Source of the DNA: Lachnospiraceae bacterium
Lineage (GTDB): Bacteria > Bacillota > Clostridia > Lachnospirales > Lachnospiraceae
Direction: 5' to 3'
Assembly: GCA_017938315.1 (NCBI GenBank)
Contig: JAGBBV010000020.1
Location: forward strand, 62,001-126,000
Length of the DNA: 64,000 bases
In this document: one piece after another, positions 45,108 to 53,356 of the stretch
How positions within the stretch are numbered: the first letter of the stretch is position 1
Layout: every line of letters begins with the position of its first letter
Notes under the pieces: model-generated
What the model saw: only the letters and a program-made list of their open reading frames with translations
The model's database searches: none
Told to the model about the DNA's origin: nothing
Made by a program: the position numbers and the translations under genes

Positions 45108-45251
45108 ATGAAAAAAATAATTGGATTTATTGCATTTTGGATTGCCGTTGGAATGTTACTTATGCTTTTTCTTGCACATCATTATTTCATCGGTTTGATT
45201 ATTATCGCACTACTTTTACTGATTGGATATAATTTTTATTTTTGCGATTGA
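45108..45251 (+). CDS. 47-aa predicted membrane peptide
   Basis: A small ORF of 48 codons. It starts MKKIIGFIAFWIAVGMLLML, has two hydrophobic stretches broken by AHHYF near the middle, and ends YNFYFCD. It is probably a membrane hairpin. AGTAGG at 45094-45099 is a fair ribosome site. It lies in a run of tightly spaced genes between the GerW gene and the J-domain gene and its stop overlaps the upstream region of the latter. Coding is likely because the frame and site fit, but no family is recognised. Confidence 0.65.
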   Translation: MKKIIGFIAFWIAVGMLLMLFLAHHYFIGLIIIALLLLIGYNFYFCD

Positions 45252-45271
45252 CGGTCCGGGGAGATGACCAC

Positions 45272-45841
45272 ATGGGAATTTACGATGAAACGAGAACAGG
45301 ACAAACTTTTGAAAAAATATTGGTTGATGGTTCAGCGGATGAATTGTCAGCTTTAAAAGCATGGCTATTTAAAGAAAATATCCGATTAGAAACTGAGCGT
45401 AATGAATTAAAGCGGATGGAAGAGAAGTATATCAAAGAAAGAAAACAATTCCAATCGGAGATGGATGAAATAAACAGACGCCTCGTTACGGAGCGGAAAC
45501 GTTTAAAACAAGATGAAATGTTCTTTGATAAAAAAATGGATATTCTAAAAAACGGATTTGTCCAATTAGATGAAGAACGGCGTAAATTTGAACGGGAAAA
45601 AATTGCATTTGAAGCCAAGCGTGATTTGCATCAAAGTTATCACAGGCAGGAGAAAAATCAGGATATTGCCGAACTTTTATTTCAAGGTGTACGGAGCCCG
45701 CTTGCGTTAAAGAAACGATATCGTGATTTGATAAAGATATTTCACCCTGATAATATAGCGGGAGATCATGATATGATTTTAACAATTAACGCTGTGTATG
45801 AAAAATTAAAGAAAGACTATGATATAGGAAGACAAGCCTAA
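45272..45841 (+). CDS. Coiled-coil protein with C-terminal J-like domain
   Basis: 189-aa protein. Residues about 30-125 are a long charged coiled coil (RNELKRMEEKYIKERKQF and similar). The last 60 residues (LKKRYRDLIKIFHPDNIAGD) contain His158-Pro-Asp160, the J-domain motif that stimulates DnaK ATPase, in a helical hairpin (RYRDLIKIF, then INAVYEKLKKDY) close to a truncated J domain. No Gly/Phe or zinc region, so it is not DnaJ itself. GGGGAG at 45258-45263 fits the ATG at 45272. It ends the SEDS-PBP-GerW run before a terminator. Confidence 0.8.
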   Translation: MGIYDETRTGQTFEKILVDGSADELSALKAWLFKENIRLETERNELKRMEEKYIKERKQFQSEMDEINRRLVTERKRLKQDEMFFDKKMDILKNGFVQLDEERRKFEREKIAFEAKRDLHQSYHRQEKNQDIAELLFQGVRSPLALKKRYRDLIKIFHPDNIAGDHDMILTINAVYEKLKKDYDIGRQA

Positions 45842-45846
45842 AAACA

Positions 45847-45874
45847 AAAAAACTGCTGAACACAGCAGTTTTTT
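45847..45874. terminator. Bidirectional terminator between the J-like gene and rpmB
   Basis: AAAAAACTGCTG at 45847-45858 pairs perfectly with CAGCAGTTTTTT at 45863-45874 around AACA. The A- and T-runs on both sides allow it to end both converging transcripts. Confidence 0.93.
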
Positions 45875-45884
45875 AGTAATCTAA

Positions 45885-46070
45885 TTAAGCTCTTTCAACT
45901 TTTCCGGATTTTAAGCAATTTGTGCAAACGTGCAATCTCTTAGCAGCGCCGTTTACTTTGCATTTAACTCTTTTAATATTAGAGTTCCAAATTCTGTTAG
46001 ATCTTCTATGAGAATGGCTTACGTTATTTCCGAAATGAACGCCTTTACCACAAACATCACATTTAGCCAT
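45885..46070 (-). CDS. rpmB: 50S ribosomal protein L28
   Basis: 61-aa ribosomal protein of the large subunit, zinc-binding form: Cys4 and Cys7 (AKCDVCGKG) with Cys49 and Cys52 (VCTNCLKSGK). GVHFGNNVSHSHRRSNRIWNSN is typical. Length and the strong AGGAGG site place the start at 46070; the open frame further upstream is not coding. It is divergent from yloU, as in Bacillus. Confidence 0.97.
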   Translation of the reverse strand: MAKCDVCGKGVHFGNNVSHSHRRSNRIWNSNIKRVKCKVNGAAKRLHVCTNCLKSGKVERA

Positions 46071-46108
46071 GGGTGCACCTCCTAACAATAAATATTCGCA
46101 ACAGTTGT

Positions 46109-46137
46109 ATAATAGCAGAAAAAAGATAAGATTGCAA
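46109..46137 (-). promoter_or_regulatory. Promoter of rpmB
   Basis: On the minus strand, TTGCAA (46132-46137), a 17-base spacer and TATTAT (46109-46114), 39 bases before the ATG. Confidence 0.75.
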
Positions 46138-46199
46138 GTAAAAAAATATATTTGATAAAAAAACATTCAGATTTCCTTTACAAATGTTGAAATTTATGG

Positions 46200-46228
46200 T
46201 TTCATTTTTATGGAATTAAGGTTATAAT
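46200..46228 (+). promoter_or_regulatory. Promoter of yloU-fakA
   Basis: TTTCAT at 46200-46205, a 17-base spacer and a perfect TATAAT at 46223-46228; the -35 match is weak. Confidence 0.6.
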
Positions 46229-46263
46229 CTAATATATATGTACAAATAATAAGGAGGCAGCCT

Positions 46264-46623
46264 ATGAAATCATCATCAATGAGTACTCATATGGGAAATA
46301 TTACGATTGAAAACGAAGTAATTGCTCAGTATGCAGGAAGTGTTGCCATGGAATGCTTTGGCATTGTCGGAATGGCAGGAATCAATGTCAAAGACGGACT
46401 TGTAAAACTTTTAAAAAAGGACAGCATGACCAGAGGCATTAACGTATCCATAAATAATAATAAACTTACACTAAACTTTCATGTAATTGTTGCATATGGC
46501 GTAAGTATTCTTGCTGTATCTGATAATTTAATCAGCAATGTAAAATATAAGGTAGAAGAATTTACCGGTATTGAAATAGAAAAAATAAACATCTTTGTTG
46601 AAGGTGTTAGAGTGATTGATTAA
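46264..46623 (+). CDS. yloU: Asp23/Gls24 family protein YloU
   Basis: 119-aa Asp23/Gls24 (DUF322) protein, a membrane-associated stress-linked family in Firmicutes. The N-terminal GNITIENEVIAQYAGSVAMECFGIVGMAG and the VNVSIN-like beta strands fit the alkaline-shock fold. It stands between rpmB and fakA, the conserved Bacillus order. AAGGAGG at 46250-46256. Exact role unknown; links to lipid or envelope homeostasis have been proposed for the family. Confidence 0.92.
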   Translation: MKSSSMSTHMGNITIENEVIAQYAGSVAMECFGIVGMAGINVKDGLVKLLKKDSMTRGINVSINNNKLTLNFHVIVAYGVSILAVSDNLISNVKYKVEEFTGIEIEKINIFVEGVRVID

Positions 46624-46637
46624 GAGGAGGATTTGTT

Positions 46638-48299
46638 GTGACTAATACAATCGACGCTAAGTTACTTTCGAAGATGTTCTTAGCCGGGGCAAAAAATTTG
46701 GAATCCAAAAAAGAATGGATTAATGATTTGAATGTATTTCCTGTGCCGGATGGAGACACAGGTACTAATATGACACTTACTATTATGGCAGCTGCAAAAG
46801 AAGTATCATCTGTTGATGAAAACGATATGCTTTCTTTGTGCAAAGCAATTTCCTCCGGTTCACTTCGTGGTGCAAGAGGAAACTCCGGTGTTATTTTATC
46901 CCAGTTATTTAGAGGCTTTACCAAAAGCATAAGAGAAAAAGAAAATTTAGCCGTTTCTGATTTGGCAGATGCCTGTGAAAAGGCAGTAGAAACTGCATAT
47001 AAAGCGGTTATGAAGCCCAAAGAAGGAACCATTTTAACCGTTGCAAAAGGTGCCAGCATACGTGCAAGAGAATTAGCAGAAGATGGTTGCGAAGATCTTT
47101 CTTATTTTTTGGATGAAGTAATTAAATATGCAGATGAAGTTTTAGAACAGACACCTGAAATGTTACCTGTTCTGAAACAGGCAGGAGTTGTTGATTCCGG
47201 TGGACAGGGACTGATGCAAGTTCTGAAAGGTGCTTACGATGCTTTCCTTGGTAAAGAAATTGATTTATCACTTCCTGAAGTAACACATGTAAAGCCTGCC
47301 ATGAACTTAGATTCACAAGCAGAAGCAGATATTAAGTTTGGATATTGTACGGAATTTATTATTCTACTTTCGAAAACCTTTAATATTAAGCATGAAATTG
47401 ACTTTAAAGAATATTTAGAATCAATAGGTGATTCCATAGTGGTTGTTGCAGACGATGACGTGGTTAAAGTACACGTACATACGAATGATCCCGGACTTGC
47501 AATTCAGAGAGCATTAAAGTATGGTGCGTTATCCAATATGAAAATTGACAATATGCGTCTGGAACATCAGGAAAAATTGTTTAAAGAAAATGAAACAAAA
47601 GCATCAGATGCCAATAATGAGGAACCCATGATGCCTCATAAGGATACCGGTTTTATAGCTGTTTCCGTAGGAGAAGGATTAAGCGAAATATTTAAGGGAC
47701 TGGGTGTTGATTATATTATCGAAGGTGGTCAGACCATGAATCCCAGCACCGATGATATGTTGACTGCTATCGAAAAAGTGAATGCAGATACAGTGTTTAT
47801 ATTACCGAATAATAAAAATATTATTCTTGCTGCAAACCAGGCACAATCACTTGTAAAGGATAAAAAAGTTGTGGTAATTCCCACTAAGACTGTGCCTCAG
47901 GGAATTACAGCTGTCATCAATTATGTTCCTGATTTAAGCATTGAAGACAATGAAGCGGCAATGACTGATGAAATTTCCAATGTAAAAACAGGTCAGGTGA
48001 CTTATGCGGTGAGAGATACCATGATTGATGATAAAGAAATCAAGGCCGGTGACTATATGGGAATCGGTGATGCAGGTATTTTATCTGTAGGCACAGATGT
48101 AGAAAACGTTACATTTGAAATGATTTCTGAGATGATGGATGATTCTCTTGAATTAATCAGTGTATATTATGGTGAAGATGTTTCAGAAGAAGATGCCGAA
48201 AAATTAAGAAACCGCATAGAAGAAGCTTTCCCTTCTTGTGACGTAGAGTTGCAGTTTGGTGGTCAGCCTATCTACTATTATATTATATCTGCAGAATAA
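46638..48299 (+). CDS. fakA: Fatty acid kinase FakA (YloV)
   Basis: 553-aa protein that phosphorylates fatty acids bound to FakB in host or exogenous fatty acid use. The N-terminal DAK2 kinase domain carries LNVFPVPDGDTGTNM and the GARGNSGVILSQLF and DSGGQGLMQVL glycine loops. A C-terminal domain completes FakA (YYYIISAE end). GTG start with AGAGGAGG at 46623-46630, within the conserved rpmB-yloU-yloV order. A DegV/FakB partner gene is at 50508. Confidence 0.92.
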   Translation: MTNTIDAKLLSKMFLAGAKNLESKKEWINDLNVFPVPDGDTGTNMTLTIMAAAKEVSSVDENDMLSLCKAISSGSLRGARGNSGVILSQLFRGFTKSIREKENLAVSDLADACEKAVETAYKAVMKPKEGTILTVAKGASIRARELAEDGCEDLSYFLDEVIKYADEVLEQTPEMLPVLKQAGVVDSGGQGLMQVLKGAYDAFLGKEIDLSLPEVTHVKPAMNLDSQAEADIKFGYCTEFIILLSKTFNIKHEIDFKEYLESIGDSIVVVADDDVVKVHVHTNDPGLAIQRALKYGALSNMKIDNMRLEHQEKLFKENETKASDANNEEPMMPHKDTGFIAVSVGEGLSEIFKGLGVDYIIEGGQTMNPSTDDMLTAIEKVNADTVFILPNNKNIILAANQAQSLVKDKKVVVIPTKTVPQGITAVINYVPDLSIEDNEAAMTDEISNVKTGQVTYAVRDTMIDDKEIKAGDYMGIGDAGILSVGTDVENVTFEMISEMMDDSLELISVYYGEDVSEEDAEKLRNRIEEAFPSCDVELQFGGQPIYYYIISAE

Positions 48300-48315
48300 T
48301 ACATTTTAACAATAA

Positions 48316-48345
48316 GGGACGGATATTTATCCGTCCTTTTTATTC
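48316..48345 (+). terminator. Terminator after fakA
   Basis: GGACGGAT at 48317-48324 pairs with ATCCGTCC at 48329-48336 around ATTT; TTTTTATTCT follows. Confidence 0.9.
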
Positions 48346-48367
48346 TTTTTTATAGGAAATAAAACAT

Positions 48368-50425
48368 ATGAATTATATGGATAATATCATTACACTTAAG
48401 GGAATCGGTGATAAAACCGCAAAATTATTTTACAAGTTAAACATCTATACGCTGCATGATTTGCTGTATCATTTTCCCCGTGATTATGAAGTATATGATA
48501 CACCTGTGAATCTTGCAATTGCACCTTTGGATGTTCCTGTGACATTAAGGCTTACTGTTACAGGAAATTTTGTATGGAAAAAAATACGAAGTTTGACAAT
48601 AGGTAGCGGTTTCGCACAAGATGATACCGGAAAAGTTTCCATTGTTTTCTTTAATGTTCCTTACATGAAAAATATTATAAAAGCCGGTGAAACATATTTG
48701 ATGAGAGGAAAATTAAAAAAAGAAAATAATCATTGGAAATTAGAACATCCTAAAATTTTTTCAGAGGAAGAATATTCCCAAAAAACAGGTACAATGCAAC
48801 CATGTTATAGCTTGACAGCAGGGCTAACCAACAATACTGTAATAAAAGCCATAAGGCAAGCCATATCCGCTATTTGTGAGGAGGAATATCTGCCTGCAGA
48901 ACTAATCGAAAAGTATCAATTAGTCAGCCGCTCATGTGCAATCAGGGATATGCATTTTCCTTCTGATTATGAGCATATGCTCTTAGCCAGAAGAAGATTA
49001 GTATTTGATGAGTTTTTTACCTTTATCATTTCTCTTCGTAAATTAAAAGAATATAATGAGGATGCAGTTAGTTCCTATCCTATGATTGAAACGGCAGAAA
49101 CACTTCGTTTGATAGAATCACTTCCATATAAACTTACAGATGCACAGATGCGAGTATATCATGAAGTGACAGATGATTTAACCAGTGGAAAATGCATGAA
49201 CCGGTTAATTCAGGGCGATGTTGGTTCCGGGAAAACAATTCTTGCTTTTTTGGCATTATTAACAGCCATTACCAACGGATATCAAAGTGCATTAATGGCG
49301 CCAACAGAAATTCTTGCAACGCAACATTATGAACAATTACGTATGTTAACAGCTAAATATAAGCTTCCTTTTAAGCCGGTTTTACTTACCGGTTCTGTTT
49401 CAACTGCAAATAAAAAGAAAATTTATACTGAAATTGAAGCCGGCACATATAATGTGATCATCGGAACACATGCTTTAATTCAAGAAAATGTAATATATAA
49501 TGATCTTGCACTGGTTGTCACCGATGAACAACACCGATTTGGTGTAATGCAACGGGAAATTTTTAGCAAAAAAGGAGATAAAGCACATGTTCTTGTAATG
49601 AGTGCTACACCAATCCCAAGAACATTAGCAATAATATTATATGGGGATTTAAATATTTCTGTTGTGGATGAATTGCCGGCTAACCGTCTGCCGATTAAAA
49701 ATTGTGTTGTAGGAACTGACTACCGTAAAAAAGCTTACGGTTTTATCATGAGTGAAGTTGCAAAAGGCCATCAGGTTTATATTATTTGTCCAATGGTTGA
49801 AGAGAGTGAACTTTCTGGCGGACTTGAAAACGTAATTGATTATACAGACAAACTAAAAGCAACACTTCCTGAATCAGTCAGAATATCCTATCTTCACGGC
49901 AAAATGCGTCCTGCGGAAAAAAATAGAATTATGACTGCTTTTTCAGACAGAGATATTGATATATTAGTATCTACAACTGTTATTGAAGTTGGTATTAACG
50001 TTCCAAACGCAACCGTTATGATGGTGGAAAATGCAGAACGTTTCGGACTTGCCCAGTTGCATCAGCTCCGCGGAAGAATCGGAAGAGGCGATGCGCAATC
50101 CTATTGTATTTTTGTCAGTGGAACTGATAATACTAAATCTATGGATCGTTTAAAAATTTTAAATCATTCCAATGATGGATTTTATATTGCTCAGGAAGAT
50201 TTAAAAATGCGTGGTCCCGGTGATTTATTTGGTATCAGGCAAAGTGGTGACATGAACTTTAAGCTTGCAGATATTTATTATGACAGTAAACTTTTACAAG
50301 AAATCAGTCAATCAGTTGACGATGTCTTGAAGGAAGACAGGGAACTGTGTACATCTAAATATAGTGGTTTAAAAGTGCATTTAGAACAAAATGCTGTAAA
50401 TTTTATTGACTTTAAGTCAATCTAA
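48368..50425 (+). CDS. recG: ATP-dependent DNA helicase RecG
   Basis: 685-aa superfamily 2 helicase that remodels stalled forks and Holliday junctions. The N-terminal wedge/OB part (ITLKGIGDKTAKLF, VTLRLTVTGNF) leads to a helicase core with Walker A GDVGSGKT, DEQH box and motifs III-VI (MSATPIPRTL, STTVIEVGINVPNA, QLHQLRGRIGR). Normal length. A terminator precedes it, so it may have a promoter I did not find. The stop codon lies next to a palindrome at the fakB-like promoter region. Confidence 0.96.
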   Translation: MNYMDNIITLKGIGDKTAKLFYKLNIYTLHDLLYHFPRDYEVYDTPVNLAIAPLDVPVTLRLTVTGNFVWKKIRSLTIGSGFAQDDTGKVSIVFFNVPYMKNIIKAGETYLMRGKLKKENNHWKLEHPKIFSEEEYSQKTGTMQPCYSLTAGLTNNTVIKAIRQAISAICEEEYLPAELIEKYQLVSRSCAIRDMHFPSDYEHMLLARRRLVFDEFFTFIISLRKLKEYNEDAVSSYPMIETAETLRLIESLPYKLTDAQMRVYHEVTDDLTSGKCMNRLIQGDVGSGKTILAFLALLTAITNGYQSALMAPTEILATQHYEQLRMLTAKYKLPFKPVLLTGSVSTANKKKIYTEIEAGTYNVIIGTHALIQENVIYNDLALVVTDEQHRFGVMQREIFSKKGDKAHVLVMSATPIPRTLAIILYGDLNISVVDELPANRLPIKNCVVGTDYRKKAYGFIMSEVAKGHQVYIICPMVEESELSGGLENVIDYTDKLKATLPESVRISYLHGKMRPAEKNRIMTAFSDRDIDILVSTTVIEVGINVPNATVMMVENAERFGLAQLHQLRGRIGRGDAQSYCIFVSGTDNTKSMDRLKILNHSNDGFYIAQEDLKMRGPGDLFGIRQSGDMNFKLADIYYDSKLLQEISQSVDDVLKEDRELCTSKYSGLKVHLEQNAVNFIDFKSI
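50405..50421. promoter_or_regulatory. Palindrome upstream of the degV/fakB gene
   Basis: ATTGACT at 50405-50411 and AGTCAAT at 50415-50421, a perfect 7-bp dyad around TTA that contains the end of recG. A TATAAT lies at 50434-50439, but the TTGACT is 22 bases from it and so is not a standard -35. It could be an operator for the fatty-acid-binding gene. Confidence 0.5.
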
Positions 50426-50507
50426 AAGTAAGATATAATTGTGTGGATTTTATCCAAATATATTATAAATTCAACGCTACAACAAATGTGAAAGGAACGA
50501 TAACTAT

Positions 50508-51377
50508 ATGTCAAAAGTAGCAATTGTGACTGACAGTAATAGCGGTATTACACAAATTCAGGCAAAAGAATTGGGAATATCTGTCATTCCTATGCCTTTT
50601 ATGATTGATGATAAATCTTATTTTGAAGATATCAACTTAACGCAAGAAGATTTTTACAAAAAATTAGCAGAAGGAGCAGATGTAATTACCAGCCAGCCTT
50701 CGCCGGAACAAGTAATTAATCTCTGGGATGAACTGTTAAAAGAATATGATGAAATTGTTCATATTCCTATGAGTAGCGGTCTTTCAGGTGCTTGTCAAAG
50801 TGCATTAATGCTTTCTGCCGACTATAATGGGAAAGTACAGGTTGTAAACAACCAAAGAATTTCAGTAACCCAACGGCAATCGGTTATTGATGCATTAAGA
50901 CTCGCAAAAGAAGGTACATCGGCAGTTAAAATAAAAGAAATACTTGAACAGGACAAGTTTAATTCAAGTATTTACATCATGCTTGATACATTATATTACT
51001 TAAAAAAAGGTGGACGGATTACTCCTGCAGCGGCCGCCATAGGAACACTTCTGAAATTGAAACCTGTTTTACAAATTCAAGGGGAAAAGTTAGATGCTTT
51101 CTCAAAAGCAAGAACTGTATCACAGGCAAAAAGCACTATGATAAATGCCTTGCGTAATGATATGGAAGTACGATTCGGTGGAGCTGATAAAGACAACATC
51201 TTACTTCAAATGGCCTATACCGATAATCGTGAAATGGCAGAACGGATTAAAGAAGAACTTGAGGCTGAATTTCCGGGATTTGATATTCATATGGACCCGC
51301 TGTCACTTAGTGTGTCCTGTCATATCGGGCCGGGGGCATTCGGAATTGCATGTTGTAAAAAATTGTGTATAGAATAA
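50508..51377 (+). CDS. DegV/FakB family fatty-acid-binding protein
   Basis: 289-aa DegV protein; the family binds a fatty acid in a pocket and, as FakB, presents it to FakA for phosphorylation. Seen: VAIVTDSNSGIT at the start, SQPSPEQV, IPMSSGLSGACQSA and DTLYYLKKGGRI, all DegV hallmarks. GAAAGGA lies at 50491-50497. Together with fakA and recG it forms a likely fatty-acid activation cluster. Other DegV paralogs probably exist elsewhere; the specific acid is unknown. Confidence 0.92.
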   Translation: MSKVAIVTDSNSGITQIQAKELGISVIPMPFMIDDKSYFEDINLTQEDFYKKLAEGADVITSQPSPEQVINLWDELLKEYDEIVHIPMSSGLSGACQSALMLSADYNGKVQVVNNQRISVTQRQSVIDALRLAKEGTSAVKIKEILEQDKFNSSIYIMLDTLYYLKKGGRITPAAAAIGTLLKLKPVLQIQGEKLDAFSKARTVSQAKSTMINALRNDMEVRFGGADKDNILLQMAYTDNREMAERIKEELEAEFPGFDIHMDPLSLSVSCHIGPGAFGIACCKKLCIE

Positions 51378-51418
51378 AAACAGATTCAAGTAGTCTGTAA
51401 GAAAGGCTTGGGGTTAAA

Positions 51419-53338
51419 ATGGCGAAAGCAGTGTATGATGCTTCCAGTATTACTGTTCTGGAAGGATTGGAAGCGGTAAGAAAAAGACCGGGTATGTACA
51501 TCGGTAGTGTTTCTACAAAGGGACTTAATCACTTGGTTTATGAAATTGTAGACAATGCTGTTGATGAACACTTAGCCGGCTATTGTGATCAAATTGTGGT
51601 GACATTAGAAGCGGACGGTTCTGCAACAATTGAAGATAATGGACGTGGTATTCCGGTGGGAATGCATGAAAAAGGCATCAGTGCAGAACGTCTTGTTTTT
51701 ACTACACTGCATGCCGGCGGTAAATTCGATAACGCCGCATACAAAACCAGCGGTGGACTTCATGGTGTAGGTTCCTCTGTCGTAAATGCATTATCTGACT
51801 ATTTAGTTGTACAGGTAAAACATGGCGGCAATCTTTATGAAGATAAATATGAACGGGGAATTCCTGTTGTCGAGTTAAAAAACGGACTATTACCTATTGT
51901 GGGCAAAGCAAAAGGAACGGGTACAAAAATTAATTTTTTACCGGATGCTACAATATTTGATAAAACACGTTTTAAAGAAGAAGATATTAAGAGCCGTCTT
52001 CACGAAACAGCATACCTTAATCCGGGTCTTACCATTATTTTCGAAGATATGCGCAAAGACGCACCTGAAAGGATTTCATTTCACGAACCGGACGGAATTA
52101 TCGGTTTTATTAAAGACATGAATAAATCCAAAGAAAACATTCATGATGTTATCTATTTTTCAGGTGAACTTGAAGGAATTACAGTGGAAGGCGCGCTTCA
52201 ATATGTAAATGAATTCCACGAAAATGTATTAGGTTTCTGTAATAATATTTATAATGCAGAGGGTGGAACCCATTTAACGGGATTTAAAACAGCCTTTACA
52301 AACATTATTAATACATACGCAAGAGAATTAAATATCCTGAAGGAAAAGGATATGAATTTTACCGGGGCAGATGTCCGCAATGGAATGACTGCCGTCATTA
52401 CCATCAAACATCCGGATCCCAGATTTGAGGGACAAACTAAAACAAAACTGGATAATCAAGATGCAGCCAAGGTAGTCAGCAAAATTACGTCGGATGAATT
52501 GGTCCGTTATTTTGACAGAAACCTGGAAACATTAAAAAATATTATCGGTTGCGCAGAGAAAGCTGCTAAAATCCGTAAAACAGAAGAGCGTGCAAAGACC
52601 AACATGCTCACCAAACAAAAATTCTCATTTGATTCTAACGGCAAACTTGCAAACTGCGAATCAAAAGATGCCTCCAAATGTGAAATATTTATTGTCGAAG
52701 GAGATTCTGCAGGTGGTAGTGCCAAGATGGCGAGAAATCGTGCTTACCAGGCAATTCTTCCTATCAGAGGTAAAATTTTAAATGTAGAAAAAGCAAGTAT
52801 AGATAAAGTTCTTGCTAATGCCGAAATTAAAACCATGATTAATGCATTTGGTTGTGGCTTTTCAGAAGGATATGGCAATGACTTTGATATTACAAAGCTT
52901 CGCTATGATAAAATTGTAATTATGACAGATGCAGATGTGGACGGTTCTCACATTTCTACATTGCTTCTAACATTATTTTATCGTTTTATGCCTGAACTCA
53001 TATATGAAGGTCATGTATATCTGGCAATGCCTCCTCTTTATAAAGCAATGCCTTCTAAAGGAGCAGAAGAGTATTTATATGACGATAAAGCTCTTGAAAA
53101 ATACAGAAAACAGCATAAAGGTCCATTTACCTTACAACGTTATAAAGGTCTGGGCGAAATGGATGCGGAACAATTGTGGGAAACCACGTTAAATCCTGCA
53201 ACAAGAATTTTAAAGTTAGTTGAAATAGAAGATGCCAGAATGGCATCTGAAGTAACGGAATTACTGATGGGAACAGACGTACCTCCCAGAAAAGCATTTA
53301 TTTATGAACATGCAAATGATGCAGAACTGGACATTTAA
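51419..53338 (+). CDS. Type IIA topoisomerase subunit B (GyrB/ParE)
   Basis: 639-aa ATPase subunit. The GHKL ATP site (EIVDNAVDEH, EDNGRGIPVGMHEKG, GGLHGVGSSVVNAL), a transducer domain, and a TOPRIM domain (VEGDSAGGSAKMARNR, ILPIRGKILNVEKA, DADVDGSHI) are all present. The protein is close to GyrB in the LNVEKA segment. The gene is not next to dnaA/recF, where the main gyrB of Firmicutes usually lies, so it may be the second (topoisomerase IV-like) pair. SD GAAAGG at 51400-51405; the A subunit follows after 18 bases. Confidence 0.9.
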   Translation: MAKAVYDASSITVLEGLEAVRKRPGMYIGSVSTKGLNHLVYEIVDNAVDEHLAGYCDQIVVTLEADGSATIEDNGRGIPVGMHEKGISAERLVFTTLHAGGKFDNAAYKTSGGLHGVGSSVVNALSDYLVVQVKHGGNLYEDKYERGIPVVELKNGLLPIVGKAKGTGTKINFLPDATIFDKTRFKEEDIKSRLHETAYLNPGLTIIFEDMRKDAPERISFHEPDGIIGFIKDMNKSKENIHDVIYFSGELEGITVEGALQYVNEFHENVLGFCNNIYNAEGGTHLTGFKTAFTNIINTYARELNILKEKDMNFTGADVRNGMTAVITIKHPDPRFEGQTKTKLDNQDAAKVVSKITSDELVRYFDRNLETLKNIIGCAEKAAKIRKTEERAKTNMLTKQKFSFDSNGKLANCESKDASKCEIFIVEGDSAGGSAKMARNRAYQAILPIRGKILNVEKASIDKVLANAEIKTMINAFGCGFSEGYGNDFDITKLRYDKIVIMTDADVDGSHISTLLLTLFYRFMPELIYEGHVYLAMPPLYKAMPSKGAEEYLYDDKALEKYRKQHKGPFTLQRYKGLGEMDAEQLWETTLNPATRILKLVEIEDARMASEVTELLMGTDVPPRKAFIYEHANDAELDI

Positions 53339-53356
53339 GAAAGGCACGGTTATACA

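Noticed and set aside
46071-46166. N-terminal extension of rpmB
   Set aside because: L28 starts MAKCDVCG and the AGGAGG site is directly before it.
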